The notes beneath the pieces are model-generated. The model made no database searches, was not told where the DNA came from, and saw only the letters and a program-made list of their open reading frames with translations. The position numbers and the translations under genes are program-made. Of a DNA stretch of 15,781 nt, positions 1 to 7,352 are shown in pieces. The DNA is from a bacterium (GTDB lineage: Bacteria; Babelota; Babeliae; Babelales; JABDEC01). Position 1 is the stretch's first letter, and each line of letters opens with the position of its first letter. The stretch lies in assembly GCA_947486885.1 (NCBI GenBank), contig CANKVQ010000004.1, positions 1 through 15,781 on the forward strand, in the 5' to 3' direction.

Positions 1-2
1 AA

Positions 3-659
3 CTTAAACATGCACAATACACTGCTTTATTATTTTTATTAATTAACACAAACTTAAATTTATTTGCAGCTGATGCAACAGCATCTGACTATCGTGGCAA
101 AATTTATACAGCTTTATTTGAAGCAATAAGAACTAGCGTTCCAGACAAAGTGACTGTAGCAATAGCTGATTTAAAACCTAAAGATGAAAGCCGCGCTAAA
201 AGAGACACGTTAGCAAGAAAAATCAATAAACGTAATCACGACCACGATGGCGAAACAGCAATTTTTCAACTACAACCACTACCATCAGAAGCTAGTCTGG
301 CTGGCTCACCGAGAGCTCGTAAAACAGAACTCAATTATGAAAAAGTTGCTCGTTTAAATATCTTCGATCAGCTATTTGCGGCTGGTTTCAAGTCTGGCAG
401 TACTGTGACTGATTCTGGGTACACTGCAGTGGAACATTTTATTAAAATTTACTCAGGCCATCCAGAATTTGCAGCGGAAATGGTTGGCAAATTATTAGAT
501 CATAAAGCTGAGATGCCCAAAGATTTAGCCGATCACCCAACTGTCACTGCTGCAAAATTAATTTGCACTGAACGTTTAGCAACTGGTGTAGCTAGCGCAA
601 AAACCCCAAGTCATGTACGTGCGACTAGCTTCAGAACTTCACCGGTTTCAGTAAAATAG
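3..659 (+). CDS. Exported protein of unknown function, 5' end outside window
   Basis: The frame is open to the left edge and ends at TAG 657-659, leaving 218 visible residues. The first 25 or so read LKHAQYTALLFLLINTNLN followed by LFAADA. This is the charged and hydrophobic part of a Sec signal peptide with a cleavage site near FAA/DA, so only a few N-terminal codons, including the start, should be missing. A GTG at 150 is a possible internal start, but using it would discard the signal peptide. The mature part has a lysine/arginine-rich stretch (about residues 55-80). Around residues 120-165 a segment with GYTAVEHF, SGHPEF and GKLLDHKAE loosely resembles one degenerate ankyrin repeat; that resemblance is inference. 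I see no catalytic motif and cannot assign a function. The coding call is firm because the frame is long, ends cleanly and begins with a signal sequence. Confidence 0.8.
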   Translation, partial: LKHAQYTALLFLLINTNLNLFAADATASDYRGKIYTALFEAIRTSVPDKVTVAIADLKPKDESRAKRDTLARKINKRNHDHDGETAIFQLQPLPSEASLAGSPRARKTELNYEKVARLNIFDQLFAAGFKSGSTVTDSGYTAVEHFIKIYSGHPEFAAEMVGKLLDHKAEMPKDLADHPTVTAAKLICTERLATGVASAKTPSHVRATSFRTSPVSVK

Positions 660-701
660 TATTTTAAAATATACAAGTAAAGTCGAGGGGTTACTAATAA
701 T

Positions 702-730
702 TTGTCAAAAAATTGGTTCTCTCGTATTTT
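702..730 (+). promoter_or_regulatory. Candidate sigma-70 type promoter for glyS
   Basis: TTGTCA at 702-707 (5 of 6 to the -35 consensus) is followed after exactly 17 bases by TATTTT at 725-730 (4 of 6 to the -10 consensus). It lies in the 145-base gap before glyS and would give a leader of roughly 65-70 bases. The rest of the leader is very AT-rich and has no clear hairpin or T-box-like element. Confidence 0.45.
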
Positions 731-804
731 AAGTCTTGTAATTAAATTTAGAGTTAATTTTAAAATAAAATTTTTGAAAATTAAAAAGCTGAAAACTAAA
801 AACT

Positions 805-2127
805 ATGTCAATTAGTGCTAATACCGTCTCGCTAGAAAAAATAATTGCTTTATGTAAACGCCGTGGCTTTGTCTATCAAGCCGCAGAGATTTATGGTGGC
901 TTAAACGGCGTCTATGATTTTGGTCCGTTAGGTGCTGCTATGAAGGCTAATATTCGCGCAGCTTGGACTAAAGCGCTTAAGCAAAGTGGCAAAGACGTAG
1001 TATTCTTTGAAGGTGCAATTCTCGGGCCTGAAGCCGAATGGGAAGCCTCTGGGCACCTAGAAGGCTTTCATGATCCAATGGTCGATTGCACTAACTGTAA
1101 ACATAGATTCAGAGCTGACCATATTGATTTAGCTAAATCATGTCCTGACTGTGGCTTAAAAGCTTGGACATCGGTGCGTAATTTTAATTTAATGTTCAAA
1201 ACAGCAGTTGGCGCTACAGCTGAAAGTACTAGTCATGCTTATTTGCGCCCAGAGACTGCGCAAGCGATTTTTGTAAATTTTAAAAACATCATGACTTCTA
1301 GTCGTAGCAAAATACCATTTGGGATTGCCCAGATTGGTAAAGCATTTCGTAACGAAATTACACCGCGCCAATTTTTATTTAGAACCCGTGAATTTGAGCA
1401 AATGGAGCTAGAATATTTTTGTCAGGGTGCGCATGCATTACAAGATTTAGAATTTTGGCTAGAGCAACGTAAACAGTTTTATAATAACTTACAGATCGAC
1501 ATGACCAAAATTAGATTTCGCGAGCATGCTAGTGACGAACTAGCACACTATTCCTCGCGCTGTTTAGATGTCGAATATGAGTTCCCCTTTGGTTGGAAAG
1601 AGCTCGAAGGAATCGCTTATCGTGGTGATTACGATCTATCACGGCACACCAAATTCTCCGGTAAAGATTTAGCTGTCTTCGATGAAGAAAGCAAACAAAG
1701 TTTTATGCCACATGTTGTAGAATGTTCTGTTGGTGTTGATCGTTTATTTTTTACTTTATTATTCGATGCTTATCGTGAAGAGATTTTAGATGGCGAAACT
1801 CGCGTAGTTTTAAAATTAGCGCCAGAGATTGCGCCAGTCAAAGCCGCAATTTTGCCCTTACAAAAACAGTTAAATTCACAGGCTGAGTTATTATATAAAC
1901 AATTAAGTTTAAACACTGACTACAATCTTGATTTAGATAACTCTGGTTCAATTGGCAAACGTTATCGTAGACAAGATGAGATTGGTACGCCACTCTGCAT
2001 TACTTATGATTTTGAATCTGAAGCAGATCAGACTGTAACTGTACGTAATCGTGATACTATGGTGCAAACTAGAGTGAAAATTTCAGAACTTAAAAATATC
2101 TTAGATCAAGCTTTACGCAAAAATTAA
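805..2127 (+). CDS. glyS: Glycine--tRNA ligase, homodimeric class II type
   Basis: Charges tRNA-Gly with glycine in the cytoplasm. The single 440-residue chain is of the alpha2 (GlyQS/eukaryote-like) type, not the separate alpha and beta subunits of many proteobacteria. Visible landmarks: the N-terminal block EIYGGLNGVYDFGPLG (28-43); a zinc-site-like pair CTNC (95-98) and CPDC (113-116); LRPETAQ (147-153); class II motif 2 from FRNEITPRQ through REFEQMELEYF (181-205); motif 3 around VGVDRLFF (309-316); and a C-terminal anticodon-binding domain from about 333, with SIGKRYRRQDEIGTP (382-396). Length fits the compact bacterial form, without the long eukaryotic insertions. The ATG start has no clear Shine-Dalgarno sequence, only an A-rich leader. 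The type argues against a typical alphaproteobacterium, which would use the tetrameric enzyme (family knowledge). It appears to be transcribed on its own. Confidence 0.97.
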   Translation: MSISANTVSLEKIIALCKRRGFVYQAAEIYGGLNGVYDFGPLGAAMKANIRAAWTKALKQSGKDVVFFEGAILGPEAEWEASGHLEGFHDPMVDCTNCKHRFRADHIDLAKSCPDCGLKAWTSVRNFNLMFKTAVGATAESTSHAYLRPETAQAIFVNFKNIMTSSRSKIPFGIAQIGKAFRNEITPRQFLFRTREFEQMELEYFCQGAHALQDLEFWLEQRKQFYNNLQIDMTKIRFREHASDELAHYSSRCLDVEYEFPFGWKELEGIAYRGDYDLSRHTKFSGKDLAVFDEESKQSFMPHVVECSVGVDRLFFTLLFDAYREEILDGETRVVLKLAPEIAPVKAAILPLQKQLNSQAELLYKQLSLNTDYNLDLDNSGSIGKRYRRQDEIGTPLCITYDFESEADQTVTVRNRDTMVQTRVKISELKNILDQALRKN

Positions 2128-2210
2128 ATTATAGTTATATAGTAAAAATATCTGTAAGTTAAAATTTTAAAATCTAATTAAAAAATTTTATCTGGAGATT
2201 TTAAATTTCT

Positions 2211-3545
2211 ATGATTAAAGCTGAATCATATTATAGTCTTTGGGGCCGCTTAGCACTGTTAGCACTGCCTATTATGATAACTTTGGGTACAATTTTATTA
2301 GCCCTTCCCATTTCTCGTAATGGTCCGATACATTTAATCGATCTACTATTTACTGCTACTTCAGCTAGTTGTGTCTGTGGCTTACTCACCATTGATTTAC
2401 ATCAATTCACATTCTTCGGACAACAAATAATTTTCTGGCTAATGCAGCTCGGCGGTCTGGGAATTATTACTCTATCACTCATGTTTGTTTTTATGTTAGC
2501 TGAAGTCAAAATGAGTACTCACTCAATTGCTGAAGATATTTTAGAGATCCATAGAATTGTAGATATAAAAAAAATACTTTTATTTATATTGGGTTTAACT
2601 ATTGCCATTGAATGCTTTGGCGCCTTAATCACTTTTTTAAATATTTATAATATTTACCCCTTACACAAAGCTATTTTTTACTCATTTTTTCATGCTACGG
2701 CTTCTTTTTGCAATGCTGGCATTTCTATTTTTCCAGATGGTGACGCCAGTTTTAATCAAAATTTTATCATGTTAATCACTACAGGCTTTCTAATTTTTGT
2801 GGGCGGATTAGGCTTTATTACCTGGCACGAAAAACTCAGTGCTTTACGTGGCTATTTTACTGGCCAAAAAATACGTATTTCGCTCAATAGTCGCATAGCG
2901 TTTTCGGTATCACTTTGTTTAATTTTAGGTGGCGCGCTATTATTTTGGTGCTTAGAGCATAATAATACTTTAAAGAATGACGATTTTTTAACTTCGATCA
3001 CTAACAGTTTATTTAATGCAATTTCAGTGCGTAGTGCTGGTTTTTTAACGGTAAATATTCATGCATTACGCTTATCAACTATTTTACTAATCTTAATTTT
3101 ATGCTTTATTGGCTCAGCCCCAGGCTCCACTGGTAGCGGTATTAAAACTTCAACACTTATGATTTTTTTAGCTACAACTAGAGCCGTAATTTCTGGACGT
3201 AATAGTATCGAAATTGGCGGCCGCACTATACCACAAACTCAAGTCTACAAAGCCATGACTATTATTGTGCTAAGTTTATCTTGGATCGCCTTTACCGCTT
3301 TTTGTTTATTAATCACGGAACTAAATGCTGATTTTCTCAGTGTGATTTTTGAAGCAACTTCAGCGTTTGCAGTTCTAGGCTTATCTCTAGGCTTAACCGC
3401 TAAACTCAGTTTAATTGGCAAAATTTTTATATTATTAAGCATGTTATTCGGTAGAATTGGTTCATTAACATTAATTTTAGTTTTATTAAAGAAACGCGAA
3501 ACCAAAGATTTTTCTCTGCCAGAAGAACGCGTCATGCTAAGCTAA
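2211..3545 (+). CDS. ktrB: Potassium uptake protein, TrkH/KtrB family membrane subunit
   Basis: Integral inner-membrane pore subunit of a KtrAB/Trk-type potassium uptake system. The 444 residues contain many hydrophobic segments and the four pore-loop signatures of the superfamily: TSASCVCGL (50-58), FCNAGIS (166-172), VRSAGF (273-278) and TSAFAVLGLSLG (383-394). Each has the conserved filter glycine. The sequence GSAPGSTGSGIKTST (301-315) matches the conserved loop near the third repeat that is characteristic of KtrB. Length is close to KtrB and shorter than E. coli TrkH (about 480). GGAGA at 2194-2198 could be the ribosome site, though its 12-base spacing is long. The gene for the nucleotide-binding partner follows 39 bases later, so the two probably form one operon. 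The first filter carries Cys (TSASCVCGL) where TrkH/KtrB often have Thr, a minor variation. KtrB versus TrkG/TrkH naming is uncertain; the function is not. Confidence 0.94.
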   Translation: MIKAESYYSLWGRLALLALPIMITLGTILLALPISRNGPIHLIDLLFTATSASCVCGLLTIDLHQFTFFGQQIIFWLMQLGGLGIITLSLMFVFMLAEVKMSTHSIAEDILEIHRIVDIKKILLFILGLTIAIECFGALITFLNIYNIYPLHKAIFYSFFHATASFCNAGISIFPDGDASFNQNFIMLITTGFLIFVGGLGFITWHEKLSALRGYFTGQKIRISLNSRIAFSVSLCLILGGALLFWCLEHNNTLKNDDFLTSITNSLFNAISVRSAGFLTVNIHALRLSTILLILILCFIGSAPGSTGSGIKTSTLMIFLATTRAVISGRNSIEIGGRTIPQTQVYKAMTIIVLSLSWIAFTAFCLLITELNADFLSVIFEATSAFAVLGLSLGLTAKLSLIGKIFILLSMLFGRIGSLTLILVLLKKRETKDFSLPEERVMLS

Positions 3546-3584
3546 CTTAGAGTTAATTTCTTTAGAAACTTGTTTGGAGAAACC

Positions 3585-4226
3585 ATGAAATTTTGTGTGA
3601 TTGGCATTGGGCATTATGGCTATGAAGTCGCTACAACTTTATCTGAGCGCGGCTTTGATGTCTTGGCGATCGATCGTGATGAAAATCGAATTGAGAAAAT
3701 TCGTGATCACGTAGCACAATCAATTTGTATTAATATACTAGACAGCAATTCACTTAAAACTATTAATATTGAAAATATGGATGGTGTAATTATTGGCTTC
3801 GGCAAAAACTTTGCCGACACAGCGATAATTACTAGAATTTTAAAAAAAGAGCTCGAACATCCGCTGGTTATTGCCCGCACTAATAGTGACATTAAGTCTG
3901 AAATTTTAAATTTAATTGGCGCTGATAGAATAGTCAGACCAGAATATTATTCCGCATTAAATCTAGCTGATAATCTAAGTTCACCTTTTCCAACTACAAC
4001 TAGATTCAATCATGATTATTCAGTAGTAGAGTTTGCCGCACCGCGCCAATTTATTGCCCAAAGCTTAGCTGAATTAGATCTATTAGGTAATTATAATGTA
4101 CATTGTGTCGCTGTCAGGCGTCATAGTGATATGCTTACGGCTACTCCTGATTTAGTAATTCATGAACAAGATACGTTATTTTTAGCTGGCGAAAATAATA
4201 ACTTAAAAAAATTAGCTAATTTATGA
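3585..4226 (+). CDS. ktrA: Potassium uptake regulator, TrkA/KtrA family (RCK)
   Basis: Cytosolic peripheral subunit that gates the KtrB/TrkH pore in response to bound nucleotides. The 213-residue protein has one RCK unit: a Rossmann TrkA_N domain with GIGHYG (7-12) and an acidic residue D30 ending strand beta2 (LAIDRDE), the conserved ARTNSDI and GADRIVRPEYYS elements near 104-130, then a TrkA_C domain from about 143 to the end. One RCK unit and this length match KtrA, not the duplicated ~458-residue TrkA of E. coli. I chose ATG 3585 over the upstream in-frame TTG 3570 because TTGGAGA at 3574-3580 is a well-spaced ribosome site and MKFCVIGIGHYG begins directly at the Rossmann strand. The stop TGA (4224-4226) abuts the stop of the convergent fic gene. 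No terminator is visible there, so transcripts from the two strands probably overlap. Confidence 0.94.
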   Translation: MKFCVIGIGHYGYEVATTLSERGFDVLAIDRDENRIEKIRDHVAQSICINILDSNSLKTINIENMDGVIIGFGKNFADTAIITRILKKELEHPLVIARTNSDIKSEILNLIGADRIVRPEYYSALNLADNLSSPFPTTTRFNHDYSVVEFAAPRQFIAQSLAELDLLGNYNVHCVAVRRHSDMLTATPDLVIHEQDTLFLAGENNNLKKLANL

Positions 4227-5120
4227 TAACCTGAGATAATCTTTTTGGGTTTCTTGTAACATCTGGGCCACAAAAATCACAAAATCACGATCTGCAATAT
4301 GGGCTTTTTCTAAACTAGAGATATACTCTGCGCGCATAATCGGCGGGATAATTACAATATTATAATCAGCTTGCAGTAAAGCTAAGTTTAGTAATAAGCG
4401 CGCTACTCTGCCATTGCCATCAATGAACGGGTGTATAAACACAAACTCTTTATGCAACTGGGCCGCAAACTCTACCGAATGTAATTTTGGGCGCAAATTA
4501 TTTAAACGCGCTACCATTTCGACCATTGCTGTATCTATTTTATCTGGGCTAGTAGTAGGATATTTAGAACCGGTAATCAATACTTTTACGGTACGATAAA
4601 CTCCAGCTTGTTGTTCGTTAATGCGATAGTAAAATAATTTGTGTAACTGCTTAATTTGTTCAATAGTAATCGTCTGGCTAGCAATCACAGTATACATAAA
4701 ATCATACGCTTCACTTAAACCCTGAGCCTCCAGATGATCCCTTAAGGGTTTGCCGCCGATCGTAATTCCCTCTTCTAAAACAATTTTAGTTTCAGATTCA
4801 GTTAACGTATTACCCTCTAGAGCATTCGAACTATAAGTTACGCTTATGCGATAATATTCTTTAACTTGTTGCTTCAATTCAGGACAACTAGCATGATACT
4901 GGTTAATTTTAACCTGTAGATCATCAATCTTGCTAAAAATATCCCACTCTAATACTAAGTTTTCAGATATTACATCTTGCTCTAAATACAAACTCAATGC
5001 ATCTACTATATTCTTAACTAAATCTTTTTTATTGTTGGCCTGAGTGCAACAACCGGGAAATTCTGCACATTCTGCCCAAAGCATATCGCCATCTTTGTGA
5101 ATTTTAAAATGATATTGCAT
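4221..5120 (-). CDS. Fic/DOC family AMP-transferase with N-terminal HicB-like domain
   Basis: Predicted to transfer AMP (or another nucleotide-linked group) to hydroxyl side chains of target proteins. The Fic core motif is intact: HPFIDGNGRVAR (230-241), with catalytic His230, acidic D234 and both arginines. SNALEG (98-103) fits the [S/T]xxxE[G/N] inhibitory helix, and its position before the core makes this a class II, self-inhibited Fic protein. The flap region GVYRTVKVLITGSKY (173-187) is typical. Residues 1-48 are unusual: MQYHFKIHKDGDMLWAECAE, then FPGCCTQ and an acidic/hydrophobic helix. This is the pattern of the HicB antitoxin fold (strand-strand, PGC, helix). The start is firm because AGGAG lies four bases upstream of ATG 5120. 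The gene lies 51 bases after a small exported-protein gene on the same strand, so co-transcription is possible. No HicA-like gene is visible nearby. The Fic assignment is secure; targets are unknown and the HicB-like call is pattern-based. Confidence 0.93.
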   Translation of the reverse strand: MQYHFKIHKDGDMLWAECAEFPGCCTQANNKKDLVKNIVDALSLYLEQDVISENLVLEWDIFSKIDDLQVKINQYHASCPELKQQVKEYYRISVTYSSNALEGNTLTESETKIVLEEGITIGGKPLRDHLEAQGLSEAYDFMYTVIASQTITIEQIKQLHKLFYYRINEQQAGVYRTVKVLITGSKYPTTSPDKIDTAMVEMVARLNNLRPKLHSVEFAAQLHKEFVFIHPFIDGNGRVARLLLNLALLQADYNIVIIPPIMRAEYISSLEKAHIADRDFVIFVAQMLQETQKDYLRLS

Positions 5121-5171
5121 ACTTCTCCTGAAACAAGAGAACTAGATTTATAAAATTATTTTGATTAAATT

Positions 5172-5591
5172 TTAACGTTTAGCACCACTCTTAATTAACT
5201 CTAAAAGACCACAGGCTGTAATTGCACCAACCAATACACCGGCTGTGTTTCCTAGCGAAATATAAGCTTTGTCGTAGAAATTTGCTTCATCATATGTTTT
5301 GGATAAACCAGCGATTATTTGATTGCGCTGATCAATAGCATAATTTATTTCAGGAATTTCTCTGTTGGCTCTAAATTCATGCGCGATAGCTGAAAACTCT
5401 GTGCCGTTATTTTCTATACAACTATCTAGCTCAGAGCGTTGTTTTAATACATAGTTTGGCGCAATCACACGTTCACATTGCCGTAAGCTTGCAAGATTTT
5501 CTGCAATTCTTGTAGCCCTATCAGAACTCGCATTTAAAGCACCAGAAATTACTAAATTTGAAATTAAAATTAGTTGTTTAAATTTACACAT
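5172..5591 (-). CDS. Small exported protein of unknown function
   Basis: The 139-residue protein begins MCKFKQLILISNLVISGALNA, a plausible Sec signal peptide with cleavage near residue 21. The mature region is mostly polar and predicted helical, with two cysteines (C39, C58) that could form a disulfide after export. Near the C-terminus, about residues 110-128 (from YISLGNTAGVLVGAITACG), is a hydrophobic segment followed by basic SGAKR. This would suit a C-terminal membrane anchor. I do not recognise a family. The ribosome site is weak (GTGAG about nine bases upstream). It precedes the HicB-Fic gene on the same strand by 51 bases and could be its operon partner, but nothing in the sequence links the functions. 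Coding is supported by the signal peptide and a clean stop; the short length leaves some doubt. Confidence 0.62.
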   Translation of the reverse strand: MCKFKQLILISNLVISGALNASSDRATRIAENLASLRQCERVIAPNYVLKQRSELDSCIENNGTEFSAIAHEFRANREIPEINYAIDQRNQIIAGLSKTYDEANFYDKAYISLGNTAGVLVGAITACGLLELIKSGAKR

Positions 5592-5680
5592 AAATATTAT
5601 CTCACTTGTATATCTTAAAGCCCCTAATGGCCTAGTTAAAATTGCTAGATTTAATCATACCAAATTTTTGATATTTTACT

Positions 5681-5691
5681 AAAAAGCCCCC
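5681..5691 (-). repeat. A-tract/GCCCCC motif, copy 1 (half-terminator)
   Basis: AAAAAGCCCCC on the plus strand reads GGGGGCTTTTT on the minus strand, which is the 3' half of a rho-independent terminator. The following GGATGTAA continues the likeness to the rplU terminator arm at 7441-7454. No matching GGGCT arm follows within 60 bases, so it cannot fold as a terminator as it stands. Confidence 0.45.
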
Positions 5692-5795
5692 GGATGTAAT
5701 ATCAATACAATGAACAGTTTTTGCTAGTCTATTGGAGAGATCGTTTTAAATATTGTCCACAGTATTGCCCTAAGATAACGAACTTTAAGTCATTT

Positions 5796-5808
5796 AAAAA
5801 AAGCCCCC
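5796..5808 (-). repeat. A-tract/GCCCCC motif, copy 2 (half-terminator)
   Basis: Seven A residues followed by GCCCCC. As with copy 1, the minus strand has a G-run then a T-tract, but no complementary arm is found nearby. It lies about 140 bases upstream of the AlbA_2/ATPase start. Confidence 0.45.
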
Positions 5809-5846
5809 TACCCTCTACTACATTAAGATTTTAATAACCTTACTTC

Positions 5847-5889
5847 GAGCTATGAACTTAACTATGAAACAATTTTGACTTCATAGCTC
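5847..5889. promoter_or_regulatory. Inverted repeat with three CTATGAA copies, possible operator
   Basis: GAGCTATGAA (5847-5856) and its exact complement TTCATAGCTC (5880-5889) form a 10-base perfect inverted repeat around a 23-base centre. The core CTATGAA occurs again in direct orientation at 5862-5868, 12 bases after the first copy. TTGACT at 5875-5880, a 5-of-6 match to a -35 box, overlaps the right arm. The -10 at about 5898 (TAACGT) is poor. The position 58 bases before the start of a gene whose product has a predicted winged helix would suit an autoregulatory site; that is inference. No T-run follows, so a terminator is unlikely. Confidence 0.4.
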
Positions 5890-5946
5890 TTCAGTGTTAA
5901 CGTCAGAGTTGTTTTATTTTTTAAAAAATTATCTAGATTGATCACA

Positions 5947-7332
5947 ATGTTAGACCATATTTTAACTGAGCATGAAGGCAAAACACTCGAATTTAAAGCA
6001 AATCTACAAGCACTGCCTAATATTATTAAAACTATTATTGCTTTTGCTAACACTGCTGGCGGCACAATTATTATCGGAATTGAAGATAAGACTAAAAGAA
6101 TTATTGGGATTAAAGATCCTTTAGCTGAAGAAGAACGTTTAGCTAGTGCTATTTGCGATAATATAGAGCCTCAAATTAGACCTGATATCGAGATTAAAAC
6201 TTATCGCGATAAAGAGCTAATAGTTATTAATGTGCCACATGTCACCGGCCCAATGTATCTTAAATCGCTAGGCCTAGAAAAAGGCACCTATGTACGTTTA
6301 GGGTCTACCAATCGGGTAGCAGATTCAGAAACTTTACAAGCTCTCAAAAACTTTGCACTCAATATAGTATTTGATGAGCTACCATCTATTCATAGTAAAG
6401 AGTCTGATTTAGACTGGCAGGTTATTGCGCAACTATTTACCACAGTTAATAAACAAGTCTCTAGTAATCATGCTAATAGCTTAGGGATACTCACTAATCA
6501 TGGCACTAAAGTTGTTCCTAGTTATGGTGGCATGATTTTATTCGGCAAAGATCGTTTAAAATTTTTTCCCGAAGCTAAGATCCGTTGTGTGCGTTTTTTA
6601 GGTGCCGATCGTACTGAGATTCTAGACCAATTAGATATAGATATTTATTTACCATTAGCACTTGAAGAAGCCATTAAATTCATTCGCCGAAATACTACCA
6701 TGCGTGCTGAAATTAAAACTTTAGTCCGTAAAGACATCCCAGAATATCCGCACATAGCTATCAGAGAAGCCCTAACCAATGCTGTATTACATGCTGATTA
6801 TGCTGTTCGTGGTGTTTATATTAGTGTAGCAATCTTTGATGATCGTTTAGAAATTACCAATCCCGGTGGACTACCATTTGGTTTTACCATGAGTAAAGCT
6901 TTAGCTGGCGCCTCTAAAATTCGAAATCGCGTAATTGCTAGAGTTTTTTATCAATTAAAATGGATCGAGCAATGGGGCACAGGAATCCAAAGAATAGTTA
7001 AAGAATGTAAAAAAGCAGGCTTAGCGGCACCAGTTTTTGAAGAATTAAACAACCAGTTTAGAGTTACACTTTATTCAATTAAATTATTGCCAAAATTATC
7101 ATCTAAATCTAAAAAAACTACTAAACAACTAGATGTTGAAAATTGGCAAAAAAAGTTACTTAGTTATTTAAAACAAAAAGAGCAAATTAGTACTAGTGAG
7201 GCGGCTATGTTATGGCAGATCACATCTCGCGCTGCTCGCTTACGCTTAATTAAATTAATTAATACTGGATTAATACGTAAAACAGGCACTTCTTTAAGAG
7301 ACCCATTTAGTTATTATGTTTTGAAAAACTAA
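5947..7332 (+). CDS. AlbA_2 / GHKL-ATPase / winged-helix protein, putative regulator
   Basis: Member of the family often labelled 'RecG-related helicase' or 'ATP-binding protein' (COG2865 type), which is not a helicase. Domains in order over 461 residues: AlbA_2 (Schlafen-type nucleic-acid-binding) domain at about 5-135, with TLEFK (13-17) and AFANTAGGTIIIGIED (32-47); a middle region; a GHKL/HATPase_c_4-like region with the N-box REALTNAVLHADY (273-285), DDRLEITNPGGLP (298-310) and EQWGTGI (341-347); and a C-terminal winged-helix region at about 405-458. These features suggest a nucleic-acid-binding, ATP-responsive transcription factor; direct functions are known for few relatives. ATG 5947 was chosen over TTG 5938 because it places AlbA_2 at the usual distance from the N-terminus; neither has a clear Shine-Dalgarno. 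It is monocistronic, flanked on both sides by A-tract/GCCCCC motifs, and preceded by an inverted repeat that it may itself bind. Confidence 0.88.
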   Translation: MLDHILTEHEGKTLEFKANLQALPNIIKTIIAFANTAGGTIIIGIEDKTKRIIGIKDPLAEEERLASAICDNIEPQIRPDIEIKTYRDKELIVINVPHVTGPMYLKSLGLEKGTYVRLGSTNRVADSETLQALKNFALNIVFDELPSIHSKESDLDWQVIAQLFTTVNKQVSSNHANSLGILTNHGTKVVPSYGGMILFGKDRLKFFPEAKIRCVRFLGADRTEILDQLDIDIYLPLALEEAIKFIRRNTTMRAEIKTLVRKDIPEYPHIAIREALTNAVLHADYAVRGVYISVAIFDDRLEITNPGGLPFGFTMSKALAGASKIRNRVIARVFYQLKWIEQWGTGIQRIVKECKKAGLAAPVFEELNNQFRVTLYSIKLLPKLSSKSKKTTKQLDVENWQKKLLSYLKQKEQISTSEAAMLWQITSRAARLRLIKLINTGLIRKTGTSLRDPFSYYVLKN

Positions 7333-7352
7333 TTATTTAATAGCATGTAGCG

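Larger units (their letters stand above)
5592..5946. other. Gene-free stretch between divergent genes
   Basis: These 355 bases separate the minus-strand gene for a small exported protein from the plus-strand AlbA_2/ATPase gene. I see no convincing reading frame. It holds two copies of an A-tract/GCCCCC motif (5681-5691 and 5796-5808), a weaker AAAGCCCC at 5617-5624, and an inverted repeat with a possible -35 box just before the downstream gene. A decayed gene or small RNA is possible, but nothing shows it directly. Confidence 0.5.

Noticed and set aside
3245..3535. 96-codon open frame antisense to ktrB
   Set aside because: It lies wholly within the well-supported KtrB coding sequence, has no recognisable motif, and follows from AT-rich codon usage on the other strand.
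3570..3584. TTG 3570 as the ktrA start
   Set aside because: It would put the ribosome site TTGGAGA inside the coding region and add MFGET before the Rossmann strand.
5681..5808. The repeated A-tract/GCCCCC motifs as a CRISPR-like array
   Set aside because: Only four short copies, irregularly spaced over 1.8 kb with a gene between them, and no longer repeat unit.
5592..5946. A tRNA or small RNA gene in the intergenic stretch
   Set aside because: No cloverleaf arms or T-loop GTTCRA-type signature on either strand; only the A-tract motifs and the inverted repeat are visible.
5947..7332. RecG-like helicase
   Set aside because: Database labels often say so, but no helicase Walker A or DExx motif is present; the visible parts are AlbA_2, GHKL-type ATP binding and winged helix.
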